A stretch of 25,543 nucleotides of DNA from a virus: the IMG/VR virus record IMGVR_UViG_3300043775_000062, positions 1 through 25,543 of that record. One strand, 5' to 3'. Position numbers and translations under genes: made by a program. Every line of letters begins with the position of its first letter. Position 1 is the first letter of the stretch. Positions 1-6,822 of the stretch are shown here, in pieces. The notes below the pieces were generated by a model. That model searched no databases, had not been told where the DNA came from, and saw only the letters and a list, made by a program, of their open reading frames with translations.

Positions 1-272
1 ACTGCCAGAACACTTATGATTAATTGCTCGATATTGTCGAGCGATGCTGGATTGCTGTTATAGGCAACCGCAACTGAAATAGTAAAATTGATCTTGGCTC
101 TGATATTGCTTTTGCTTATTGTTTCGAATTCTAAATATGGTGAATCAGGCACAACCACCACAGCTGGTGGAATTACTGTTTCAGGCACGAATGAATAAAC
201 ATTTCCTGCGACAACTGATAAAGCGGTTGCTAAAGGTGTCCGGATCTGTTGAAGAATTGTTTCATTTGGCAT
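1..272 (-). CDS. Tail terminator / head-tail joining protein, partial
   Basis: This is the N-terminal 90 residues of the same protein encoded complete at 14589-14978. The 3' end runs off the left edge. The start MPNETILQ matches the complete copy, and the ATG at 272 directly follows the TAA of the connector gene at 273-845. Nearly every residue agrees with the complete copy, with a few conservative changes. The small beta-rich protein and its position between the connector and the tail tube suggest the tail-terminator or completion role of HK97-like phages. That assignment is from gene order, not from a motif. Confidence 0.7.
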   Translation of the reverse strand, partial: MPNETILQQIRTPLATALSVVAGNVYSFVPETVIPPAVVVVPDSPYLEFETISKSNIRAKINFTISVAVAYNSNPASLDNIEQLIISVLA

Positions 273-845
273 TTAGAGAGCCATGCTTTCGGTGTCCATA
301 TATGAACCAAGCAAACCAACGCACTTATTGAAAAGTGATCGACCCATTCTAAATGGTGTTGGTGAAAAATCTACTCCTTCGATTTGTCCTCCGCCGGCAA
401 GTCTTGCTTGAAAGACTTCGACTGAAACTGTATAAACGGCTGACTGAACAGCTGCGTTTCCAACATAAGTTGATGCGCCAGAAAGGGTAGCAACTCCGGA
501 TGGGATGACATTAGCCTCGAGTATATCGGCGTTAGTGATCGATGCTGAAAAGGTATATTGTCCAAGATTGTCTGCCAGCACAACTCTTGTTCCGTTGTAA
601 GGTGATCCGCATCCTGTGATGACAACTGATTGCCCTTCGGTAAATTCATGAATTCCTAATGTGGTAAATGTAGCAACATTGTCTGACAATGAAGTTGCTT
701 GAATTGGTGCTTTGAATGTAACAAGCATTGGCAGAATAACAGTTTCTGCTGTGTCAATAATTTGGTTTAAATAAGTATCGTTATACAAGGCGGATGACAC
801 ACCAAGGACGGATCGCAACTCGGTGGCTGTAATTATGCTTGGCAT
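273..845 (-). CDS. Head-tail connector (adaptor) protein with beta insert
   Basis: 190 aa. The N-terminus (residues 1-45) is helical, with the pattern LRSVLGVSSALYNDTYLNQIIDTA typical of gp6-like adaptors that sit under the portal and seal the head. Residues about 55-100 form a compact beta segment (EFTEGQSVVITG, then SPYNGTRVV) that resembles the small Ig-like or decoration inserts of phage structural proteins. The C-terminal part (VYTVSVEVFQARLAGGG, then MGRSLFNKCVGLLGSY) returns to the adaptor pattern. It follows the capsid gene after a structured spacer and ends directly at the start of the tail-terminator gene. The second copy lies at 14979-15551. The connector role is strong from order and moderate from sequence. 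Confidence 0.75.
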   Translation of the reverse strand: MPSIITATELRSVLGVSSALYNDTYLNQIIDTAETVILPMLVTFKAPIQATSLSDNVATFTTLGIHEFTEGQSVVITGCGSPYNGTRVVLADNLGQYTFSASITNADILEANVIPSGVATLSGASTYVGNAAVQSAVYTVSVEVFQARLAGGGQIEGVDFSPTPFRMGRSLFNKCVGLLGSYMDTESMAL

Positions 846-857
846 GTCATCTCCTTA

Positions 858-899
858 CTCCCATTAATGGATGCCTAGGATCGGGAGCAACCCTAGGCA
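858..899 (-). promoter_or_regulatory. Pseudoknot-like RNA element between capsid and connector genes
   Basis: An 8-bp stem pairs 872-879 with 892-899 (TGCCTAGG with CCTAGGCA) around a 12-nt loop. The loop holds GGGAG at 883-887, which is complementary to CTCCC at 858-862, so an H-type pseudoknot is possible. In the second unit two stem pairs change in a compensatory way and the CTCCC/GGGAG pair is kept at the same 25-nt spacing. A perfect 10-bp palindrome, CCATTAATGG, sits at 861-870. No U-run follows the stem in the transcript, so an intrinsic terminator is unlikely. It lies 10 nt after the capsid stop and just before the connector ribosome site, so a role in mRNA stability or translation is plausible. 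Confidence 0.6.
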
Positions 900-1595
900 C
901 TCAGTTAAATTAGGCTACTGCTAGCTTGCGGAATGCGGTTGGGTAGCGATTAACTACGCAAACATATCCGTAGATACCAATTTCAATGCGTCCGTTTGCA
1001 ACGATATTGGCACGAAGTTCTACTGTGCCACTCTCGTGGAATCGCATTGCTTGTGATGGATAAACCAAAGCATGCTTGGCGTTAGCATCATCACCTGTGT
1101 AGTTAGGGCTTACAACTAAATCAAGTCCAGCAACTGTGCCGTTTGTTGATCCTTGTGTAATCACGCCGGCAGCATTTTGTGGTGCTGCTGCTGCAAATAG
1201 TGGACGGCTATCAGCTGTTGCTGCAAGTAATCCAGCAAAGTCAATTCCGTTTGTTCCACCTGAAGGAGCAACCAATAGTCGGTTAGGTGTAAAGCGCATT
1301 ACGCCATAGGAATCAGAAATTCCATCAACGATTGATGCGTAGATTGATGCGCCAGTTGATGCACTTGCATTCTGTGATGCAATTTGTGCAGCATATTGAT
1401 CGGTCTTTTGTGCATAAGATGCAGCTAACTCACGAACCAATAATTCTGCGAATGCTGGGTCTGAACGATCAAACAACTCAACATTTACAACATTTGCTCC
1501 AGCGAACTTGACGATTGTGTCCTCTTGGAATGTAACAGCGGTGTCAGTTGATGAAAACTCTGAACCTTCTGAAGTTACTGCAACAGTTGCTTGTG
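895..1595. repeat. Identity tract in capsid gene (first copy)
   Basis: By eye I find no mismatch between 895-1595 and 15604-16304, a 701-bp run. It covers the capsid-domain half of the protease-capsid gene and the bases just after its stop. Flanking sequence diverges quickly: silent changes begin at 1596 and become dense beyond about 1860. On the other side, the hairpin at 872-899 already differs. Neighbouring genes differ at many synonymous sites, so protein conservation alone does not explain the tract. Confidence 0.85.
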
Positions 1596-2445
1596 TGCCC
1601 AACTTAGGTGTGAAAATTTTCATTCCTGTTGCTGGTAGTGGTGCTCGCTCAATTGAATCGATAAATGGACGGCTTGAATCAATTATGCCGATGAGATCGC
1701 GCAAATAATTTGGTGGAACAGTTCCGGTGTTCTCAGTAACTGTTGCAATCTGTAATGCTGCAAGTAGGTCACGAGCATCATTGTCGCCACCTAGTGCTTT
1801 GATTTGTGCATTTAGATATTGTCCTGCTGTAACATTTGTATCAACGCGTGGCTTTGTGTATGCCATGTAGTTGGCTGTTACAACTGGAGCCTGTGTCGCT
1901 TCTACCGCTTCGGTTGCGATAGGAGCCTCAGAAGTAATTTCTGACACTATGTTCTCCTTTGTTGTGGTTTCCTCAGCGGTTGCTTCGGAATTCTCTGGTG
2001 TTTCACTAGCTGCAACCTCAGCTACTCTTGCGCTGTCAATTGCAGGATCTGTTACAAGTGAAACTTCCTGAAGTGTGCTTGATTTAATTCTTAGCACGCC
2101 TTCCTCATTTTTCCATTCATTAATTTTTACTCCCACGCTAAATCCATCACGAAGCCCAGTTGCAGCCTCCTCTAATGCATCATCTGCTGAAAATGTTTTA
2201 GCCAAACGAAATGTTGCCTCTAAGCCTGTATCTGTGGCAGTTATATCAACAAGTTTTCCAAGTGGCTTAGTTCTTTCATGCTCAAGCAATAATTTGACTG
2301 GCTTAGAGAAATCAATGCTGTCTTTTTCAAATACTGTTAATCCTGCGCTAGTTGAACCTTGCTCATCCCATGTAACTATCTTTCCTGAGATTGTGCGTTT
2401 GTTTGTATCGGCAGCTGTTATTTCTATTGGGAAATTAATCTTCAT
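910..2445 (-). CDS. Prohead protease fused to major capsid protein (HK97 fold)
   Basis: 511 aa. Residues 1-150 resemble the S78 prohead protease: LLLEH with H56, GLRDGFSVG with S103, and EVSLVTDPA near 127-135. Residues about 148-190 are a Glu/Thr/Ala-rich linker that may act as scaffold or delta domain and be cleaved. From about 195 the HK97-type capsid domain follows (ITENTGTVPPNYLRD, then SRPFIDSIERAPLPATGMKIFTP) and ends with a conserved beta tail. The ATG overlaps the portal stop by 4 nt (ATGA). No separate scaffold or protease gene exists in the unit, so one polypeptide supplies shell, protease and probably scaffold. Its capsid half is base-for-base identical to the second copy. Confidence 0.92.
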   Translation of the reverse strand: MKINFPIEITAADTNKRTISGKIVTWDEQGSTSAGLTVFEKDSIDFSKPVKLLLEHERTKPLGKLVDITATDTGLEATFRLAKTFSADDALEEAATGLRDGFSVGVKINEWKNEEGVLRIKSSTLQEVSLVTDPAIDSARVAEVAASETPENSEATAEETTTKENIVSEITSEAPIATEAVEATQAPVVTANYMAYTKPRVDTNVTAGQYLNAQIKALGGDNDARDLLAALQIATVTENTGTVPPNYLRDLIGIIDSSRPFIDSIERAPLPATGMKIFTPKLGTQATVAVTSEGSEFSSTDTAVTFQEDTIVKFAGANVVNVELFDRSDPAFAELLVRELAASYAQKTDQYAAQIASQNASASTGASIYASIVDGISDSYGVMRFTPNRLLVAPSGGTNGIDFAGLLAATADSRPLFAAAAPQNAAGVITQGSTNGTVAGLDLVVSPNYTGDDANAKHALVYPSQAMRFHESGTVELRANIVANGRIEIGIYGYVCVVNRYPTAFRKLAVA

Positions 2446-3545
2446 CGGATTAAGTCCTCCTCCTCTTGGATTTGCTCAATGCTCATTGCACCGATGCGAT
2501 TTAGGATTTCATAAACTTGAGCACGCTCTAATGCTGAACCTCTCAAGAAATCATCTATGTCAAATCTAGTTTCGATTCCGTTAGGGCAGAAATCCGCAGC
2601 GGACAGGCGTTGCTCAATGGCAGTTAAGATTGGTCGTAATGAAAAGTCAATAAGTGCTTTGCGTTCCATAACTGTTGTGCTATAAGTCATTGAGGTAACT
2701 TCTGCTGACACGAATGATGCAGGAATGCCAGCTGCGCGTGCAATTTCCAATGCAAGATATTGGCGTGCTTCATTTAATTGTAATTTAGCCGGATCAAAAC
2801 CTAATGCTTGTAATTCGACATCGGCATTTAAGAATGCGGTGGCTCTTGTTGATCTTGACACTCTCCATGATTCTAATAATTTTGTAATTCGCTCTGGAGT
2901 TAGATTTGTTCCATTTGATTTAAGAACCATTTGTGGCATTGGCTCTTTTGCATACATTTCAGCAGCTTGTTCCAATGCAGCAGCCGCTTTAATTGTGCGA
3001 CCTGCTCTGTTAAGTATTCCTTCATCTAATCCGTTAAATACAATTAAAGAACCAATTCCAAATGGTGGAACTCTTTTGCCATCTACTGTGTAGTATTCAA
3101 TTTCTGTGCTGTTGCCATTTAATGATGCAAATACTCTGTTTGGTGCAATTCTTGTCCATGCTCTAATTCTTGATGCATCAGTTGATGAGTAGGCATCCAT
3201 AATCATTCCATAACCAACTCCGTATAATAAAATATCTTCCGCCAACCATGCATAGATAGCAGAACCTGCAACTCTTGGATCTGGTTGCATAATTACACGA
3301 TTTGGTCTTATGTGTTCATTTGTAAAATGATTATATTGTTCAAGCGGTAAAGATCCGACTGTTGAGCAAATTATATTTCTTGCGCGTGCTCCGCTAGGAA
3401 TTGCCATGTACTGTTCACGAGTTGCAGTTGTTGTTCCAAATAAAATTCCGCCAACTAATTGTTGTGCGTTGTAAGGTGCAAGCGCAGCAGCAACATCTAC
3501 TGGTTGAATTGTCTGCTTTGTGGTAAAACGATCAAATAATCCCAT
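2442..3545 (-). CDS. Portal protein (HK97-type)
   Basis: 367 aa from the MGLFDRF start. An in-frame ATG 18 nt upstream (3563) would add MVYYVL. The body has typical phage portal sequence: a clip/stem region with PNRVIMQPDP and YAWLAEDILLYGVGYG, then FNGLDEGILNRAGRTIKAA, a helical crown after LEIARAAGIPASFV, and a C-terminus rich in acidic helices. It forms the dodecameric ring through which TerL pumps DNA. It lies between TerL and the protease-capsid gene, with a 4-nt ATGA overlap to the latter. No Shine-Dalgarno sequence precedes either start, unlike most neighbours. An extended -10-like TGGTATATT sits just upstream of the MGLF start, which would suit a leaderless message. Confidence 0.92.
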   Translation of the reverse strand: MGLFDRFTTKQTIQPVDVAAALAPYNAQQLVGGILFGTTTATREQYMAIPSGARARNIICSTVGSLPLEQYNHFTNEHIRPNRVIMQPDPRVAGSAIYAWLAEDILLYGVGYGMIMDAYSSTDASRIRAWTRIAPNRVFASLNGNSTEIEYYTVDGKRVPPFGIGSLIVFNGLDEGILNRAGRTIKAAAALEQAAEMYAKEPMPQMVLKSNGTNLTPERITKLLESWRVSRSTRATAFLNADVELQALGFDPAKLQLNEARQYLALEIARAAGIPASFVSAEVTSMTYSTTVMERKALIDFSLRPILTAIEQRLSAADFCPNGIETRFDIDDFLRGSALERAQVYEILNRIGAMSIEQIQEEEDLIR

Positions 3546-3553
3546 TAGCACAT

Positions 3554-3562
3554 AATATACCA
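3554..3562 (-). promoter_or_regulatory. Candidate extended -10 promoter before portal gene
   Basis: The minus strand reads TGG followed by TATATT, ending 8 nt before the MGLF ATG of the portal gene. The motif and the following bases are identical in the second unit (18269-18277), although the TerL-portal spacer just upstream differs. I see no good -35. With the usual spacing, transcription would start at or next to the ATG, giving a leaderless mRNA. These bases also encode the optional N-terminal MVYYVL, so protein constraint is an alternative explanation. Confidence 0.3.
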
Positions 3563-3572
3563 TATATGCTAA

Positions 3573-5048
3573 TTATCCGACTTGTATATCTATTTCCGTT
3601 TCAGGTTGTGTCGCAAAATAAGTAACTAGTGCTGAGGCAACTGATGCACAAACTGCAACCCTACTTGCTCGCCTTCCAATAATCCAAGATCCATCACCAA
3701 ATGGCAATTTAGCAGCTGATAATGTTTGTTGGGTCAATTCCTCTTGCCCCGAATGCTGAAGCCTGTGTGAGTTAATTGCACCGAGCCACCTGTCACACGA
3801 TTCTGCATAGATAGCCCCATCCATATCAGTAATTTGGATTCCGGCAGAATTTAGACGGCTAGCAACTGCCATGCTCGTTCTTTTGCTAAAAGCCACAGTT
3901 TGCGTGTTGTATTTTCTAACATAGGGCGCAATATCGTTTGCAACCGCTAAATCGTTTAAGCTGTAATCGTTTGACCAAGTATGAAGCAATTGAATATAAA
4001 ATCTTTCACCCGATAATCTTTGAGCAGCTACTAACGCACCAAATTTACGATCTGGACTTAAATCTAAACCAAGCCAAGTAGGTTGTTCAGGATCTAGGGG
4101 AATTGCATCTATCTGACACATTGCCCACTTTTGAGCATCAATTGCTGAGTTGATCGTATCTACCCATTGAGCCAATACTTCGGTTCTTACAATATCTGGA
4201 GGATCGTTAATAACTGCTTTTAAGTTATCTGGGTGAATTGTTATTCCTAATGATGGGTTGGCTTGAGCAAATGCACTCCAGTTCATCTCGCCTGACGGAA
4301 GCAAGATCGGAGCATCAGGTTCTGCACTCCACTCAAACCAACCTATCGGATCGTTGGTTGTAGCTGAAACCAACGCCCTCTCACGCAATTTGTTTAGGAT
4401 TACGGAATGCTGATCACCAGCTGAGGAATAAATCCATACCTGCGGATTTTTAGCAGCCATCATTGAGTAGCGCATTGATGACCAAGCATCCTCATCTTTG
4501 TATTCTCTCAACTCATCAAGATGGATTGTTTCAGGTTTGCTTAATCCTCTAGCTGCATTGTTTGCAGCCTTTACGACAAACCGCCTGTTACCAAATAATT
4601 CAATTTCTTCCGCGCCATGTTGCCACCGGATTTTCTTTACTTCCTTTTCCAACTTAGGATTAGTTTCAATTAAGCCAACAATCTGTCTAAATGTTTCAAG
4701 TGAAGTTGTAAGTCTGTGAGCTGATGCAAGCTGCAACCCTTCGCCCCACACAAACATTCCTGTCAAAATCCTCAGCATCATCAAAGTGGACTTACCTTGT
4801 TGGCGTGCCATAATTAAACCAAGTTCAGAATGAGCCCAGCGACCATCGGCTCGGACTTTGTGTCCATGAATGCACACGAATTTTTGCCATTCCATAAGAT
4901 TGATCTTAAGTTCGGCAGCAAGATCAATGATGTCTTGACCTTTAGACGGCAAATCACTAAGTTTTGAGTGAATACGCGGTGTTTGCACACCTCCTAATCC
5001 TGAATAAGCCTGATCTACGCTTATCTCGCCTGTTTCAAGGTTGATCAA
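3573..5048 (-). CDS. terL: Terminase large subunit
   Basis: 491 aa DNA-packaging motor. The ATPase domain has Walker A ARQQGKST at 81-88, Walker B TIHLDE at 174-179, and a coupling-like IYSSAGD near 206-212. The C-terminal nuclease domain carries GLDLSPDR with D329 and further acidic residues (TDMDGAIYAE at 407-416). Length and domain order are normal for HK97-like large terminases. Translation appears to begin at TTG (5048), which overlaps the HNH stop as TTGA; the second copy keeps the same TTG. No convincing small terminase was found upstream or elsewhere, so the HNH protein or an unrecognised small protein may take part in DNA recognition. Confidence 0.95.
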   Translation of the reverse strand: MINLETGEISVDQAYSGLGGVQTPRIHSKLSDLPSKGQDIIDLAAELKINLMEWQKFVCIHGHKVRADGRWAHSELGLIMARQQGKSTLMMLRILTGMFVWGEGLQLASAHRLTTSLETFRQIVGLIETNPKLEKEVKKIRWQHGAEEIELFGNRRFVVKAANNAARGLSKPETIHLDELREYKDEDAWSSMRYSMMAAKNPQVWIYSSAGDQHSVILNKLRERALVSATTNDPIGWFEWSAEPDAPILLPSGEMNWSAFAQANPSLGITIHPDNLKAVINDPPDIVRTEVLAQWVDTINSAIDAQKWAMCQIDAIPLDPEQPTWLGLDLSPDRKFGALVAAQRLSGERFYIQLLHTWSNDYSLNDLAVANDIAPYVRKYNTQTVAFSKRTSMAVASRLNSAGIQITDMDGAIYAESCDRWLGAINSHRLQHSGQEELTQQTLSAAKLPFGDGSWIIGRRASRVAVCASVASALVTYFATQPETEIDIQVG

Positions 5049-5356
5049 TCTGATCCAGTCTGATCGTGGCTGATCGAGGTGTTTTGTGGGTTAGAAAAGG
5101 AACGGGGGGTCGGTGGTGTCCTTGCGCCCACAAAAAAACGCCCACCCTTAGATAAATTACATCTTCGACAACTTGCAACTAAATTCTCATCACTATCATT
5201 TCCTCCAAGCCTGCGAGGAACTACATGATCAACAGTTGTAGCTTCTTGATTACAGTATTGGCAAATGAACTGATCGCGTCTTAGGATTCGACTGCGAATC
5301 GATCGCCAATGTCTGGTAGATCCAGTATCTCTTAAAGCTGATTTACTCAATACCAT
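5045..5356 (-). CDS. HNH endonuclease
   Basis: About 100 aa. Zinc ligands are CQYC (32-35) and CRRC (63-66), and the HNH core is DHVVPRRLGG at 43-52, with N58 and N67. HNH proteins next to TerL are common in cos-type phages and are needed for cos cleavage in several. The annotated ATG at 5356 overlaps the transglycosylase 3' end. The second copy's ATG aligns with a TTG 9 nt inside this frame (5347), so that TTG may be the true start. The last third (TPPTPRSFSNPQNTS) is a Pro/Ser tail encoded by a 51-bp tract that is invariant between copies. Confidence 0.88.
   Translation of the reverse strand: MVLSKSALRDTGSTRHWRSIRSRILRRDQFICQYCNQEATTVDHVVPRRLGGNDSDENLVASCRRCNLSKGGRFFVGARTPPTPRSFSNPQNTSISHDQTGSD
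5072..5122. other. 51-bp invariant block, candidate packaging (cos) site
   Basis: Bases 5072-5122 are identical to 19787-19837, with mismatches on both sides. The block contains a run of six G (six C in the coding sense) and lies in the 3' end of the HNH gene, directly before TerL. The flanking HNH sequence differs at many silent sites. Location and conservation would suit a terminase recognition or cleavage site. No overhang can be derived from the sequence alone. Confidence 0.35.
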
Positions 5357-5754
5357 CCCTTAATCTTATGATGAGCGAGCGCATTACATGGATTAGAGTA
5401 TCGCTTCTCAATGTATTTTAATTGCCAATCAATCTGTTTGTATCCATCAACTCTTGATAAGTATTTTGATCTACCTTGAGGAATACCATAATGACTACCA
5501 TTCTTGGCTTTTGGATTCCATCTTGATTCTTTGTAATTCAACTCATCTAAACAATAAAATTGATCTAAGTCGTTAAGTTGTATGAAAGCCCATTGTCTGT
5601 AATGATTTGTTTTGTCTAATGCAACGGAATCATTCTTTAGAAAGGCTGTTGTCATTACCAATGACAGAGATATCACCAAACCAAACCTTGCGATCTTTCT
5701 GCTTCGCAGATCGCCCTTTCGCTCTGAAAGCGAATTTGCGTTTAAGGGTAGCAT
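5347..5754 (-). CDS. Membrane-anchored lytic transglycosylase-like protein
   Basis: 135 aa. A basic N-terminus (residues 11-23, RKGDLRSRK) precedes one hydrophobic segment (about 24-39), so it is probably a signal anchor or signal peptide. The exported part has an SLT/lysozyme-like core: CLDELNYKESRWN with likely catalytic E76, YGIPQ at 89-93, then QIDWQLKYIEKRY and PCNALAHHKIKGWY. C68 and C123 could form a disulfide. The role would be cleavage of peptidoglycan glycan strands during lysis or entry. GGAG lies 5 nt before the ATG. The codons for residues 7-22 coincide with twin hairpins that are structurally conserved in the second copy. Confidence 0.75.
   Translation of the reverse strand: MLPLNANSLSERKGDLRSRKIARFGLVISLSLVMTTAFLKNDSVALDKTNHYRQWAFIQLNDLDQFYCLDELNYKESRWNPKAKNGSHYGIPQGRSKYLSRVDGYKQIDWQLKYIEKRYSNPCNALAHHKIKGWY
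5690..5734 (-). other. Twin covarying hairpins inside transglycosylase start region
   Basis: Hairpin 1 (5690-5714) has outer stem GCGAT/ATCGC, a 4-nt bulge CTTT, inner stem CTGC/GCAG and loop TTC, on the plus strand. After a 3-nt spacer, hairpin 2 (5718-5734) has stem TTCGCT/AGCGAA with a 5-nt loop. The second unit has the same geometry to the base at 20411-20455, with compensatory changes in four stem pairs. The encoded residues differ between copies, so structure appears more constrained than protein. Function unknown: translation control, a replication or packaging signal, or a protein-binding site. Confidence 0.65.
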
Positions 5755-5803
5755 ACGACTCCAAATTCATTAACATAACCGCAGGTCAGACGGCAAGTCC
5801 TAA

Positions 5804-6250
5804 TCATGTTTTAACCTTACCTAACTTTCTTAAAGCCTGTATATTTTCATCACCTATTGCAAATAAGGCACAACGCCATCTATGTTTGACTATATGACCA
5901 CTAGCTCCTACAAACCACATATTTGGCGGTAAGAAGAGGCAACCAGTATCAGCATCCCATAATTTATTAGCCCATTTTCCATTGCTACTAGTAGGAACTA
6001 AACAGAAACCATTTCCATGTTCCAACCATTTGTCTATCCAAGGCGTTACCTTGCTAAATGGTGGATTCATCCATATACGACCATACCAAGGCTTGCTTAG
6101 GGCATCGTCTTCAATGGTATATCTGTGTTTTGTGGGAACTTCGACTAAAGGGTGATAACTACTTGCAACATCTAAATCAAATTCTAAACCTAAAGCGTCA
6201 AATACCCATTTCGGCGTATAACACTCATCTTTACCAATTACAGTTTCCAT
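5804..6250 (-). CDS. DNA N6-adenine methyltransferase (phage Dam-like)
   Basis: 148 aa from METVIG. It belongs to the small phage DNA N-6-adenine methyltransferase family: an N-terminal YTPKWVFDALGLEFDLDVAS (11-30), where the acidic residues likely bind SAM, and the catalytic motif NPPF at 62-65 (MNPPFSK). It probably methylates adenine in phage DNA, protecting it from restriction or marking it. AAGGAG lies just before the ATG, which overlaps the previous gene's TAA (TAATG). An upstream in-frame ATG at 6313 has no ribosome site and is rejected. A 49-bp spacer follows before the transglycosylase gene. Confidence 0.85.
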   Translation of the reverse strand: METVIGKDECYTPKWVFDALGLEFDLDVASSYHPLVEVPTKHRYTIEDDALSKPWYGRIWMNPPFSKVTPWIDKWLEHGNGFCLVPTSSNGKWANKLWDADTGCLFLPPNMWFVGASGHIVKHRWRCALFAIGDENIQALRKLGKVKT

Positions 6251-6486
6251 TATTGCTCCTTTACTAAAATACAAGTATGACAAGCCTGATCTGTAAATTG
6301 CCAAGATCCACATTGATTACATCTAATTACAGGTTCTTGCGTGTCAGTGGATTCTGCTAGATTTTTTGTTCCAATAGCGCAACACTTGAGGCATTGATAG
6401 ACCCTAAATCCATCAGCTGTGTCGTAGCCATCCATCCAGATAAACTCTGAATTGGCTGAACAAAAGTTGCATCTAAACTTAACCAC
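6250..6486 (-). CDS. Four-knuckle zinc-ribbon protein
   Basis: 78 aa starting at GTG (6486). The second copy has ATG at the same place and an 8-nt overlap with the previous gene, which supports this start. Four CxxC knuckles are visible (CNFC, CLKC, CNQC, CHTC), enough for two zinc sites. The spacing resembles rubredoxin-like or zinc-ribbon folds used in nucleic-acid or protein binding. It is the third of three consecutive Cys-rich genes and directly precedes the methyltransferase. No specific function is recognised. Confidence 0.7.
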   Translation of the reverse strand: MVKFRCNFCSANSEFIWMDGYDTADGFRVYQCLKCCAIGTKNLAESTDTQEPVIRCNQCGSWQFTDQACHTCILVKEQ

Positions 6487-6649
6487 CTTTACCAGCCCAT
6501 CCTGTTCCCTTGAAAACTGCTGGAACTGCTGTGTAGACACGCGTTAATTCAAAGCCACATACTTGACAAAGAGGGATTTCGTGCTGCATCGGAAGATCCA
6601 ATACAATACTCGACCCCTCTCTATCACAAGCGTATTCGTAATTTGGCAC
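6479..6649 (-). CDS. FmdB-like small zinc-ribbon protein
   Basis: 56 aa starting at GTG (6649), which overlaps the TAG of the previous gene. The N-terminal PNYEYACDREG, central PLCQVCG and C-terminal FKGTGWAGKGG match the FmdB regulatory-protein family pattern, in which a short zinc ribbon is followed by the FKGxGWxG tail. An upstream ATG at 6685 in the same frame lies inside the neighbouring gene and is not conserved in the second copy. Such proteins are common in actinobacteria and their phages. The role is not established; regulation is only implied by the family name. Confidence 0.7.
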   Translation of the reverse strand: MPNYEYACDREGSSIVLDLPMQHEIPLCQVCGFELTRVYTAVPAVFKGTGWAGKGG

Positions 6650-6822
6650 TATGGAATTCGATTGATTGAATGACAGGAATAGCATCGAAGCAGATCGCCC
6701 TCATGAAGTAATCTGTCATCGTTGCAAGTATCACAAACAATTGTTGATGGTTCTACCTTAACTCCGTTATCTGTAAAAGTGGCAGTTAAACCAGAGCCAT
6801 CAATCATTATCATTTCGCCCAT
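6649..6822 (-). CDS. Small zinc-ribbon protein
   Basis: 57 aa. A beta-rich N-terminus (IDGSGLTATFTDNGVKVEP) leads into CDTC (30-33) and CYSC (47-50) followed by H51, a single zinc-ribbon site. The ATG follows the previous gene's TAA with no gap, and GAGAGGAGG lies just upstream within that gene's end. The homologue at 21452-21634 is 60 aa with the same Cys spacing. No function can be named; DNA or RNA contact is a guess from the fold. Confidence 0.72.
   Translation of the reverse strand: MGEMIMIDGSGLTATFTDNGVKVEPSTIVCDTCNDDRLLHEGDLLRCYSCHSINRIP

Noticed and set aside
872-899. Intrinsic terminator
   Set aside because: The stem is good but no U-run follows on the transcript side; instead a palindrome and ribosome site follow.
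2075-2569. Long plus-strand ORF (164 aa), with a similar one at 16796-17293
   Set aside because: It lies antisense to the protease half of the capsid gene and is open mainly because the sense codons constrain it. No ribosome site, and the two copies differ freely.
5755-5803. Hidden gene between methyltransferase and transglycosylase
   Set aside because: A short ATG frame begins here but runs out of frame into the transglycosylase start and is not kept in the second unit; the conserved CTGACCTGCGG is too short to interpret.
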